A DNA stretch of 64,000 nucleotides, taken from the NCBI GenBank assembly GCA_034430595.1, contig DAOUEL010000020.1:4867-68866 (forward strand). Reading direction: 5' to 3'. The position numbers and the translations under genes are program-made. The notes under the pieces were generated by a model. That model was not told where the DNA came from and made no database searches. It saw nothing but the letters and a program-made list of their open reading frames with translations. This stretch comes from E44-bin32 sp034430595. Its GTDB lineage: Bacteria > Chloroflexota > Anaerolineae > Anaerolineales > E44-bin32. Positions 26,920 to 35,049 of this stretch are shown one piece after another; within the stretch, counting starts at the first letter, position 1; every line of letters begins with the position of its first letter.

Positions 26920-28746
26920 ATGGAATCAAACAGCGTACCAACACGGGATCAAGTCGATCCACGTTTCAAGTGGAACCGTGAGAGCCTGTTCGAAAGCCCT
27001 CAAGCCTGGGAGCAGGCCTTTGAGAATGTTCTGTCCGAAGTCGAATCGTTTTCGACGACATATGAAGGATTCAACGCAAACGCAGCTGCGCTCACACAGG
27101 CGCTGGAGGGCAGCTACGCTCTCATGAATCGCGTCGAGCACATTTTGCTGTACGCATCGCTGGAGTACAGCGTCGATAGTACCGACGACGCAGCAGCCGG
27201 ACGCTCCAGCAGGGCTCGCAGTCTACTGGCACAGACGCGTGCCGCGACCTCATTCCTTGAGCCGGGCATCCTGCAAATCGGAATCCAACAGATAAATACC
27301 TGGATGGATGAAAATCCGGAGCTCGCGATCTACCAGCATTACTTCGATGACTTGTTCCGAAAAGCTGGACATTACCGATCAGCGGAAATTGAAAACCTGA
27401 TGGGGCTTCTCGATGATCCTTTCGCTGGTACCAGCAGCACAATGCGTGCTCTGACCGACAGCGATATGCAGTTCGGTGACGCGCATGCCAGCGATGGCAA
27501 CCTGCTACAGATCACTCAAGGGACATTCAGTGGCATGCTCACCCGCCGAGACCGCACGCTACGGCAGGATGCCTGGCAGCGCTATTTCGATCGCTATCTA
27601 GAGCACCGGCACACGCTGACAAGCAACCTCGAGACCTCCACCAAGCAGGCAGTCTTCGCTGCAAGGATCCGGCGCCACACCTCGACCCTGGAGTCGGCTC
27701 TCTTTCCATATGCGATTCCAACGAGTGTTTTTCACAACCTGCTTGAGACCACCCAGCGCAAGCTTCCTGTGTGGCATCGCTATTTTGAGCTTCGTAAACA
27801 CCTGCTGGGGGTCGATTCGCTGGAGCTTTACGATACCTGGGCCCCACTCACGGAATCTCCACCAGTCGTATCCTTCGAGCAGGCGGTCGAATGGATCTGT
27901 CAGGGTCTGGCCCCGTTGGGGAAAGAATACGTTGAAACAGTGCGGCGCGGAGCGCTGGAGGAGCGCTGGATCGATGTTCTCCCGAATCAGGGGAAACGTC
28001 AGGGTGCGTTTTCATGGGGATCTCCCGGCACACACCCGTTTATCGTGATGAGCTACGACAATACCCTCTTCCGGTTGAGCACCCTGGCGCATGAGCTCGG
28101 ACATTCGATGCACAGCTACCTATGCTGGGGTGAGCAGCCGCTGGTGTACTGCGATTATTCGCTTTTCGTGGCGGAGGTCGCCTCGAATATGCACCAGGCT
28201 CTCGTTCGAGCCTACCTGCTCGAAACGCAGACCGACCCGTCCTTCCAGATTGCGCTAATTGAGGAGGCCCTGGCCAACTTCCATCGCTACCTGCTGCAGA
28301 TGCCCACGCTGGCTCGCTTCGAGCTTGCCATGCACCAGGAGATCGAGGCCGGACGAGGTCTCACGCCCGATACCATGATCGAGCGCATGGCCGACATGTT
28401 GGCCGAAGCTTATGGCAGCGCGATGAACATCGACCGACGGCGAGCCGGGATGACCTGGGCAACCTTTGGGCACCTGTACGTGCATTTCTATGTCTTTCAA
28501 TACGCAACTGGGATCGCTGCTGCTCAGGCTCTGGCGAGGCGAGTCGTTTCCGGTGAGCCAGGGGCGTGTGAGAATTACCTGAAATTCCTGCGGGCGGGCG
28601 GGTCGCTTTACCCGCTGGATGCACTGGACCTGGCAGGAATTGATTTGCGCTCGCCAGAGCCGATTGAACAGGCTTTCCAGGTGCTGGAGGAAATGATCGA
28701 CCGCCTTGAGCGGTTAACGGCTGGATCGAGGGATCATCCCGCCTGA
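26920..28746 (+). CDS. pepF: oligoendopeptidase F-type M3 metallopeptidase
   Basis: A 608-residue cytoplasmic zinc peptidase of the M3B (PepF) family, cutting short peptides. The N-terminal helical half (WNRESLFESPQAWEQAFENV) is typical. The active site is H391-E392-x2-H395 in LAHELGHSMHS, with the third ligand E419 in FVAEVASNMHQAL. Length fits the family. No signal peptide. The ATG follows a GGAAGGGTGAA ribosome-binding site. Downstream is an opposite-strand small gene. Confidence 0.93.
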   Translation: MESNSVPTRDQVDPRFKWNRESLFESPQAWEQAFENVLSEVESFSTTYEGFNANAAALTQALEGSYALMNRVEHILLYASLEYSVDSTDDAAAGRSSRARSLLAQTRAATSFLEPGILQIGIQQINTWMDENPELAIYQHYFDDLFRKAGHYRSAEIENLMGLLDDPFAGTSSTMRALTDSDMQFGDAHASDGNLLQITQGTFSGMLTRRDRTLRQDAWQRYFDRYLEHRHTLTSNLETSTKQAVFAARIRRHTSTLESALFPYAIPTSVFHNLLETTQRKLPVWHRYFELRKHLLGVDSLELYDTWAPLTESPPVVSFEQAVEWICQGLAPLGKEYVETVRRGALEERWIDVLPNQGKRQGAFSWGSPGTHPFIVMSYDNTLFRLSTLAHELGHSMHSYLCWGEQPLVYCDYSLFVAEVASNMHQALVRAYLLETQTDPSFQIALIEEALANFHRYLLQMPTLARFELAMHQEIEAGRGLTPDTMIERMADMLAEAYGSAMNIDRRRAGMTWATFGHLYVHFYVFQYATGIAAAQALARRVVSGEPGACENYLKFLRAGGSLYPLDALDLAGIDLRSPEPIEQAFQVLEEMIDRLERLTAGSRDHPA

Positions 28747-28766
28747 AAGATATCGATCGGGCGTGT

Positions 28767-29003
28767 TCAACGACCGAGCAGTACGCTGACGATGAGAATG
28801 CCGTTGTAGATGCTGTGTGAATGCGAGTTGATGCGCCAACCCTCCGCGCTGTACGCTTCCATGCGCTGAAGCAGCTGCCCCTCGAGTTCTTGAAATGCCT
28901 CCCGTACTTCAGGCACCTGCTCGCTCATCGTTTCCACCACACCCTGCATTTTCAGGCGGCGTGTCACGATGAATGTCCTGTACTCTGAGATTGAATCCTG
29001 CAT
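28767..29003 (-). CDS. small protein resembling DUF4177
   Basis: A 78-residue protein with a strong ribosome-binding site (GGAGGG, six bases before the ATG), which argues it is real. The first half is a charged helix (VPEVREAFQELEGQLLQRM); the end EAYSAEGWRINSHSHS followed by strand ILIVSVLLGR matches the shape of DUF4177 proteins, where a GW motif is followed by a final beta strand. Function unknown. It is convergent with pepF with only about 20 bases between stops. Confidence 0.6.
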   Translation of the reverse strand: MQDSISEYRTFIVTRRLKMQGVVETMSEQVPEVREAFQELEGQLLQRMEAYSAEGWRINSHSHSIYNGILIVSVLLGR

Positions 29004-29064
29004 CGAGAACCCTCCAAAGCATGATCCCAGCGCGATGATTTGTACCCTCGCTGCCTTCGAGAGC

Positions 29065-29106
29065 CGTGTAGGCCAGCCAGCTGAATGAGCCTGGCTAGCC
29101 TACACG
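29065..29106. repeat. long imperfect hairpin in the gap upstream of the small gene
   Basis: 16-base arms (29065-29080 with 29091-29106) pair with a single mismatch around a 10-base loop; the arms read CGTGTAGGCCAGCCAG and its near complement. There is no T-run, so it does not look like a simple terminator. No second copy was noticed in the window. Confidence 0.5.
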
Positions 29107-29186
29107 TGCAGCGAGGCGAATGAATAGCTGCAAGACCCATGCCCGCCTCGCCGTGAGCCATACCGAATCTGGATCTTGGACAACGC

Positions 29187-29217
29187 GCAGGGAGCGGGCT
29201 GTGCGCCCGCTCCCTGC
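29187..29217. repeat. perfect 13-bp GC-rich hairpin
   Basis: GCAGGGAGCGGGC pairs perfectly with its complement across a 5-base TGTGC loop. It may end the minus-strand small gene at 29289-29495, but no clear T-run follows on either strand. Confidence 0.5.
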
Positions 29218-29288
29218 TCCACTTTGAACCCAGCGATGTCTTGGACATCGTCTGTGGATCACATAACTTCAGCCAGAACCCTCTCCGA

Positions 29289-29495
29289 TCAACCGTTCGG
29301 GTGCTTCAATGTGTGTACTAAGCCCCTTCCGCAAATTTGTGAGACTACGTCCAATCCGCGCATCGAAATTGCCGTTTGCTCACCACGCTGAAGTGCATGA
29401 AATGTCGGGCGGTCGAACTCTGCTGGACAACGAGCATCGCGCAGCAATTCGGCCAGCCGCCTACGGTTCTCATCGCTTAGAAGAAATTCTGCCAT
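29289..29495 (-). CDS. possible small unknown protein
   Basis: A 68-residue frame starting MAEFLLSDENRRRLAELLRD, preceded by a weak GAGGGTG site. The amphipathic helices and RRRLAELL suggest a small helical, perhaps DNA- or protein-binding, product. Two hairpins lie downstream. There is no recognisable family, and a longer in-frame start at 29543 exists, so the call is uncertain. Confidence 0.35.
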   Translation of the reverse strand: MAEFLLSDENRRRLAELLRDARCPAEFDRPTFHALQRGEQTAISMRGLDVVSQICGRGLVHTLKHPNG

Positions 29496-29562
29496 CCTGG
29501 CACCCTCACAGCCCACTGGGGGAGAATGCATCTTTCGTTGCAAGCTCTGTGCCGTCAGCGGC

Positions 29563-29590
29563 TTGACCCGCTCCGCTCACCCGCTACAAT
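29563..29590 (+). promoter_or_regulatory. strong promoter of the hydrolase-ligase fusion gene
   Basis: TTGACC (29563-29568), a 16-base spacer and TACAAT (29585-29590). The leader to the ATG at 29742 would be about 145 bases; I saw no riboswitch in it. Confidence 0.6.
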
Positions 29591-29741
29591 TCAACCACCT
29601 GCCATCGCTCAGGCAGTCGGTGGGGAATATCGTCCATGATGGGCGTTCAAGAGTTGGGCTGCATCCGGACCCGATATTTAGTGTTCTCATTTTCAACCCT
29701 GTGAATTACTTCGTTCATCTCGACCAAAGGGAATTCATGCT

Positions 29742-32252
29742 ATGAAACGAAAACTGCGCGGTATGAAGCGGCAGGCGATCGCCCTCGATTTCAACCTCTA
29801 CCGGACCGAGGTCCCCATTCGAGGGGTATCTGATTCGTACTTGAGCGTGGTGGACATCTGGCCGGAAGGTGTCGAGCGGACGATGGTTTTTGTTCACGGC
29901 TACGCAGGTGTGGCCGAGACCTGGGAATACCAGATTAACCATTTCATGCAGTTTGCTCGGGTTATCGCGCCCGATCTGCGCGGTCACGGCCAGAGCGACG
30001 CGCCCTTCACCCAGTACACGATGGACGAACTGGTCGAGGACCTCGAGACGATCAGCACCGAGCTCGAGCTTCCCGAAAAGTTTTCGCTCATCGGACATTC
30101 CTTTGGCGGCTCGATCTGCGTCGAATACGCCGCGCGGCACCCGGAGCGGCTCGATCACCTTGTACTGCTCACAACGGCTGGCGAATATCCCCTGCCGCGT
30201 GCCGCCCAGCTTCTATCACGTGTACCGACGGCTGCTTTGCGGCCGTTATGGCGTTTCCGGCCGCGCTGGAACGCCGAAGTCCACGTCATGAAACGCATGA
30301 TGCTCAATAACCTGCGTAAGTGGCGTGGCTGGGAGACGATGGCCCGGATAGAAACCCCCACGCTCATCATCACCGGCGAGCGCGATCGTTACTTCCCAAA
30401 GTCTGTCTATCAACGTGTAATCGACACAATCCCGGGCGCTGAAGTCATTGATATCGGTGCCTCAAAGCATAAAGTTCAACTCGAGCGCCACGAAGCCGTC
30501 AACCGGGCGATTGAACGTTTCGTACTTGGAGGCGATAACGGCCGCCGCAACAGCTGGCGCGACTCTTCCCTCACGCCCTCCGCGCAACCAGAGCGACCCT
30601 GGCTGCGGAGCTATGGGAAGTACACCCCCTACACGATTCCGATCCCTCGCCATCCGCTGCACCGCTTTCTCGAAATTTCAGCCGATTGGCTGCCCAAACG
30701 AACGGCAACCGTCTTCTATGGCTCGAAGCTCACCTACCAGCAGCTCGACCGACAGGCAAACCAATTCGCACACGCACTGCACGGCCTGGGCGTCGCACCG
30801 GGCGATCGAGTGATGCTCGTGCTTCCAAACATGCCACAGCTGATCGTAGCCTATTACGCCACGCTCAAGATTGGCGGAGTAGTGGTTATGCCAAACCCGG
30901 ATGCCTCGGCGGAGAGCATTCTCGAGCAGGTCCATTCAACCAGTGCGCGCGTCCTGCTGACGCTTAGCGAGTTTGATGAACTGGCCGGACGGGTCACTGA
31001 ACAAACCTCGGCCCGGGTTGTACTGACCTCGCTGCGCCGTGCGGTGTCGGCTCGCACACACCGCCAGCTGCTGGCACGCTGGAAAGCAGCTGACCTGGAA
31101 CCTTCCGAGGATCTGGCCGGCGACCCACATGGACTTCAGATGGACCGCCTCATGATGGACGCATCGTGGGAATCACCCGGGATCGAGGTCAAATCCGAGG
31201 ACCAGGCTGCCATTCTTTTCACCAGCGGCACGACCGATGAGCCGAAGGGTGTTTGCCTGTCGCACTGGAATCTTGTCGCCAACGCATTGCAGACACGACA
31301 CTGGATTCCCGATCTCCACATGGGCGAGGAGACCTTCCTAGCGGTGATCCCTCTCACACACAGCTACGGCATGACCAGCGCCATGAATATCCCGATCGCC
31401 ATGGCCGGTACGATCGTACTGCTCTCGGTGTTCGAACTGGATCAAGTACTCGATCAGATCAAGACTTACAAACCGACGATCTTCCCCGGGGTCCCTACGA
31501 TTTACACCGCCTTGAACCAGGCGCCGAAAGTGCGGGAATACGGACTTGAGTCGATTAAAGCCTGTATCAGTGGCGCCGCCCCGCTCCCAATCGAGGTCCA
31601 GGAAAAATTCGAAAAACTGACACATGGCAGATTGGTGGAGGGTTATGGCCTGACGGAAGCCTCGCCGGTAACGCACGCCTATCCCTTTGACAGCCCCAGT
31701 AAACCCGGTTCGATGGGGATACCAATCCCGAACACGGACGCACGAATCGTGGACCTGGTAACCGATGAGAACCTGCCGCCGGGCCAGATCGGTGAGCTGA
31801 TCGTTCGTGGCCCACAGGTGATGCAGGGATACTGGCGGGGAGCAGAACTGGATCCGGGCGAATCCTCGCTCAAGGATGGATGGCTGTACACAGGCGATGT
31901 GGCCGTTATGGACACGGAAGGTTTCTTCACAATAATCAGTCGCAAGCGCGACACGATCATGGCTGGCAGTTACAGCGTATACCCGCGTGACGTGGAAGAG
32001 GTCCTTTACGAAAACAGCAAGGTGCTGGAGGTGGCCGTCGTCGGAGTCCAGGCCGAGGATGGCGGTGAGCATGTGAAAGCATTCGTTGTCCCCCGCCCGG
32101 GTACTGATCTTTCCAAAGAGGAGCTGCTCGAGCTCTGCCGCAAACGGCTTGAGCCTTACGCGGTGCCCTGGGAAATTGAATTCCGAGGCGAGCTGCCCAA
32201 ATCATTTGTGGGCAAGGTGCTGCGGCGAATGCTGGTCGAAAAATCGGAATAG
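29742..32252 (+). CDS. alpha/beta hydrolase fused to an acyl-CoA synthetase-type AMP-forming ligase
   Basis: An 836-residue two-domain protein. Residues about 35-270 are an alpha/beta hydrolase: VHGYAGVAETW, nucleophile elbow GHSFGG with S120, acid DRYFP, and a late histidine in ASKHKVQLE. Residues about 300-836 are an acyl-adenylate-forming enzyme with the P-loop TSGTTDEPKG (from residue 494), YGLTEASPV, the GWLYTGDVAVMD motif and the C-terminal catalytic lysine in LPKSFVGKVLRR. Such ligases activate fatty acids to acyl-CoA; the hydrolase could release the acid from a lipid ester so that both steps occur in one polypeptide (inference). The nucleophile is Ser, not Asp, so it is not an OleB-OleC fusion. 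Confidence 0.88.
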   Translation: MKRKLRGMKRQAIALDFNLYRTEVPIRGVSDSYLSVVDIWPEGVERTMVFVHGYAGVAETWEYQINHFMQFARVIAPDLRGHGQSDAPFTQYTMDELVEDLETISTELELPEKFSLIGHSFGGSICVEYAARHPERLDHLVLLTTAGEYPLPRAAQLLSRVPTAALRPLWRFRPRWNAEVHVMKRMMLNNLRKWRGWETMARIETPTLIITGERDRYFPKSVYQRVIDTIPGAEVIDIGASKHKVQLERHEAVNRAIERFVLGGDNGRRNSWRDSSLTPSAQPERPWLRSYGKYTPYTIPIPRHPLHRFLEISADWLPKRTATVFYGSKLTYQQLDRQANQFAHALHGLGVAPGDRVMLVLPNMPQLIVAYYATLKIGGVVVMPNPDASAESILEQVHSTSARVLLTLSEFDELAGRVTEQTSARVVLTSLRRAVSARTHRQLLARWKAADLEPSEDLAGDPHGLQMDRLMMDASWESPGIEVKSEDQAAILFTSGTTDEPKGVCLSHWNLVANALQTRHWIPDLHMGEETFLAVIPLTHSYGMTSAMNIPIAMAGTIVLLSVFELDQVLDQIKTYKPTIFPGVPTIYTALNQAPKVREYGLESIKACISGAAPLPIEVQEKFEKLTHGRLVEGYGLTEASPVTHAYPFDSPSKPGSMGIPIPNTDARIVDLVTDENLPPGQIGELIVRGPQVMQGYWRGAELDPGESSLKDGWLYTGDVAVMDTEGFFTIISRKRDTIMAGSYSVYPRDVEEVLYENSKVLEVAVVGVQAEDGGEHVKAFVVPRPGTDLSKEELLELCRKRLEPYAVPWEIEFRGELPKSFVGKVLRRMLVEKSE

Positions 32253-32336
32253 AGACTGGAGCCTGGTTGCTGCAAGCGATGGACCGATTCACCTGTTTCA
32301 CTTGCGCCCCGGCCGAATTACAATGGTAAGGTCCTG

Positions 32337-33062
32337 ATGCTGCGCAGATGGCTGGCAGGATCACTGCTTGGCTTGTTTCTCGTGTTCTCTGGTGCGATAT
32401 TGATGCTTCAACCACGCTGGGTCTTGAAACAATTAAACGGGGCTTCCGATAAGGTGCTCTATTCCGTGGAAACAGAGCTGCCGTTGGTGGCACTTACCAT
32501 CGATGATGGCCCCGACCCTGCGACAACCCCCCGCATCCTGGATACTCTCGGCCAATATCACGCAAACGCGACCTTTTTCATCCTGGCTGAACACGTGGCG
32601 GGCAACGAATCGCTGCTGGAACGGATGATCGCTGAAGGTCATGAAATCGGAAATCATATGATCACCGACCAGCCGAGCATCCGCCTCTCGGAGTCGGATT
32701 TCGAACAGCGGCTGCTCACTGCCCGGCAGACTTTAACTCCCTATGCTGAACCCTACTGGTTCAGGCCTGGCTCGGGGTGGTACAGCCGCAACATGCTTGC
32801 CATCCTTTCCCGCTATGGATACCACACTGTCCTGGGTTCGATCTATCCCTGGGACGCCCACCTCCCCTCCTCCCGATTCGCTTCCAGCTATATTCTCCGC
32901 CGAGTGTATCCTGGGGGAGTGATTATCCTGCACGACGTGCAGGAGCGAGGGATCCGGACTATTAATACCCTTGAAACGATCCTGCCTGAACTGCAGGCGC
33001 GCGGCTACCACATCGTCACGCTGACGGAATTGACCCAGGCGGCAGCGGAAAGCTTAAAATAA
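32337..33062 (+). CDS. membrane-anchored polysaccharide deacetylase (NodB domain)
   Basis: A 241-residue carbohydrate esterase family 4-like protein with an N-terminal membrane anchor (LAGSLLGLFLVFSGAILML). The NodB domain has motif 1 TIDDGPD, motif 3 RPGSGWYS and motif 5 ILHDV. Motif 2 reads GHEIGNHMITD: the second metal-binding histidine of the usual HxxxH is Asp, a form I associate with a distinct subfamily. Likely removes acetyl groups from cell-wall or surface glycans. A TACAAT at 32319-32324 lies only 12 bases before the ATG, so the leader would be very short. Confidence 0.85.
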   Translation: MLRRWLAGSLLGLFLVFSGAILMLQPRWVLKQLNGASDKVLYSVETELPLVALTIDDGPDPATTPRILDTLGQYHANATFFILAEHVAGNESLLERMIAEGHEIGNHMITDQPSIRLSESDFEQRLLTARQTLTPYAEPYWFRPGSGWYSRNMLAILSRYGYHTVLGSIYPWDAHLPSSRFASSYILRRVYPGGVIILHDVQERGIRTINTLETILPELQARGYHIVTLTELTQAAAESLK

Positions 33063-33108
33063 CCGCAAATCCAAGACATACGGTTCAACTCGCAAAAGGA
33101 GAACCGAC

Positions 33109-34185
33109 ATGACCAACCCTGCGTACCGCCAGCTTGCCCACCGCCTGAACGAACTGCCGGAGGGCTTCCCGCCGACGGATGACGGCGCTGAACTGCTGCT
33201 CCTGGAAACTATATTTACGCCACAGGAAGCCGGGTTGGCGGCCGAGCTTCGCATGCAGCTTGAATCCCCCGAGATGATCGCCGTCCGGGTCGACCTGCCC
33301 GCCGATGATGTCCGCGACCTGCTGCGCGGGATGGCGAAACGAGGTTTGATCGAAGCTGGTCGGCTTGAAAACGGTCTTGGCTTTGGGTTGATGCCCTTCG
33401 TTGTCGGGATCTATGAGATGCAAGCCGGGCGGATCGATCGGGTACTGGCTGAACGATTCGAGGCATATTACAAGCAGGCTTTCGTCAATGCAGTGCGCAT
33501 TGAACCCTCCTTCCACCGTGTCCTCCCTGTCCAGGAAACGATCGGGGTCGAGATGGAAGTCCGGCCCTACGAGAGCGCGGCCGATTTGATCGACCAGGCA
33601 CAGGCCTGGGGAGTCGTCGACTGCATCTGCCGCAAGCAGAAACAACTCATCGGTGAGGGCTGCGATCACCCGCTGGACGTTTGTATGGTCCTCAGCCCGA
33701 CCAAAGACGCATTCGATGGCAGCTCCTCGATCCGCAGCCTGGATCGTGAGGGGGCGTTGGCGACGCTGCAGCGAGCGGCCGAGGCCGGGCTGGTTCACAC
33801 CGTTAGCAACAAGCAGGAAGGCCATTGGTACATCTGCAACTGCTGCACATGTTCTTGCGGGATTCTGCGCGGCTTGCAGGAGTTTGGCCTGGCGAACGTC
33901 GTCGCCCGCTCACCGTTCGTGAATACGATTGAAGAGGCGCTCTGCGTTGGATGCGAGCTCTGCGTGGAGTGGTGCCAATTCGATGCGCTCACTCACGATG
34001 ACATCGCAGCCGTCGACGCTGAACGCTGCGTCGGCTGCGGCGTGTGCATCGTGCACTGTCCCGAAGGAGCGATGGAACTCGTCCGTCGTCCGGCGGGAGA
34101 CTACTCAACCCCGCCGCTGACGATCGATGAGTGGCGCGCAACCCGTGCCCACGAACGCGGCATCGATCTCGGACAGGTGCTGTGA
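33109..34185 (+). CDS. iron-sulfur protein with winged-helix-like N-terminus and C-terminal 2x[4Fe-4S] ferredoxin domain
   Basis: A 358-residue soluble protein. The N-terminal 110 residues look like a helical, perhaps winged-helix region (TPQEAGLAAELRMQLE, DVRDLLRGMAKRGLIE). A middle segment has extra cysteines (VDCICRKQKQLIGEGCDHPLDVC and CNCCTCSCGILRG), which could hold another cluster or metal. The C-terminus is a classic dicluster ferredoxin: CVGCELCVEWCQFDA and CVGCGVCIVHCPEGA. It may pass electrons in an anaerobic redox pathway. A strong AGGAGAACC site precedes the ATG. It starts an apparent operon with the phosphodiesterase and the GrdB-family selenoprotein. Confidence 0.85.
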   Translation: MTNPAYRQLAHRLNELPEGFPPTDDGAELLLLETIFTPQEAGLAAELRMQLESPEMIAVRVDLPADDVRDLLRGMAKRGLIEAGRLENGLGFGLMPFVVGIYEMQAGRIDRVLAERFEAYYKQAFVNAVRIEPSFHRVLPVQETIGVEMEVRPYESAADLIDQAQAWGVVDCICRKQKQLIGEGCDHPLDVCMVLSPTKDAFDGSSSIRSLDREGALATLQRAAEAGLVHTVSNKQEGHWYICNCCTCSCGILRGLQEFGLANVVARSPFVNTIEEALCVGCELCVEWCQFDALTHDDIAAVDAERCVGCGVCIVHCPEGAMELVRRPAGDYSTPPLTIDEWRATRAHERGIDLGQVL

Positions 34186-34191
34186 CGCTCG

Positions 34192-34956
34192 ATGCCTGGT
34201 AACAACACCAGACTTCAGATTCCCGGCCGCGGCCGACCATACTTAATGGCGCACCGAGGCAATCGGGCTCTTCTGCCCGAAAATACGCGCTCGGCCTTTC
34301 AGCGAGCTCTTGAGGATGGAGCAGATATCCTCGAGACCGACCTGCATCTCACGCACGACAGTGTATTTGTTTGCATTCACGACGGCACGGTTGACCGGAC
34401 GACGGACGGAACCGGCAAAGTCGCCTCCTTCACCCTCGACGAGCTGCGCAGGCTGAATGCAGCTGCCTCGCACCCCGAGCTGCCGCCCGAACCCATTCCC
34501 ACCCTGCAAGAACTCGCTGATTGGTTGCCAGCCGAGCTCGGTCTGGCGCTGGAATTAAAATCCGATCGCTTCCTGGAAGAACGCGTGGTTGAAAACCTGA
34601 TCAGCCTTCTTCATTCGGCGGGGATTCACGACCGGACGGTGATCCTGTCCTTCAGCCAGGAGCGCCTTGGCGCCGTCCAGGCGCAAGATCCAGAGCTTCC
34701 CATCGGCTGGATCACCTTGAGCAGAATCTGGCCCCTGGCCGACGTAGCGCTGCTTGGCCCTTTTTGGCCACTCTTGTTCCTCAACCCATTCTATGTCTCG
34801 CTTGCCCATCGCCGGGGCCAATTGGTAGCCCCGCTTGACCCGGCGCCAGAGCCCCGGCTGAGGTATTATCAGCTGCTTGGATGTGACGCCATCTTGAGCG
34901 ACCATCCACATCTGACAGCACCTGCGCTTGAGCGTTTGCGATCGAATTGGCGTTGA
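34192..34956 (+). CDS. glycerophosphodiester phosphodiesterase
   Basis: A 254-residue GDPD-family enzyme that splits glycerophosphodiesters to glycerol 3-phosphate and an alcohol. The TIM-barrel motifs are present: MAHRGNRALLPENTRSAF, ETDLHLTHD, IHDGTVDRTTDGTG and LALELKS; the two catalytic histidines (HRG and HDG) and the metal-binding ExD are intact. No signal peptide, so it is cytosolic. It begins six bases after the iron-sulfur gene. Confidence 0.93.
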   Translation: MPGNNTRLQIPGRGRPYLMAHRGNRALLPENTRSAFQRALEDGADILETDLHLTHDSVFVCIHDGTVDRTTDGTGKVASFTLDELRRLNAAASHPELPPEPIPTLQELADWLPAELGLALELKSDRFLEERVVENLISLLHSAGIHDRTVILSFSQERLGAVQAQDPELPIGWITLSRIWPLADVALLGPFWPLLFLNPFYVSLAHRRGQLVAPLDPAPEPRLRYYQLLGCDAILSDHPHLTAPALERLRSNWR

Positions 34957-35049
34957 TCACAACCTGGTGTCGAAGGTCACTGTACTGTATGCATGTCCAC
35001 TTCCATCTCAAACCATCTTCCCTTTTACAGCTGCAGCCTGGAGCAGAGT

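Noticed and set aside
29742..32252. OleB-OleC olefin biosynthesis fusion
   Set aside because: The hydrolase elbow is GHSFGG with Ser, while OleB uses Asp, and no OleA or OleD gene is nearby.
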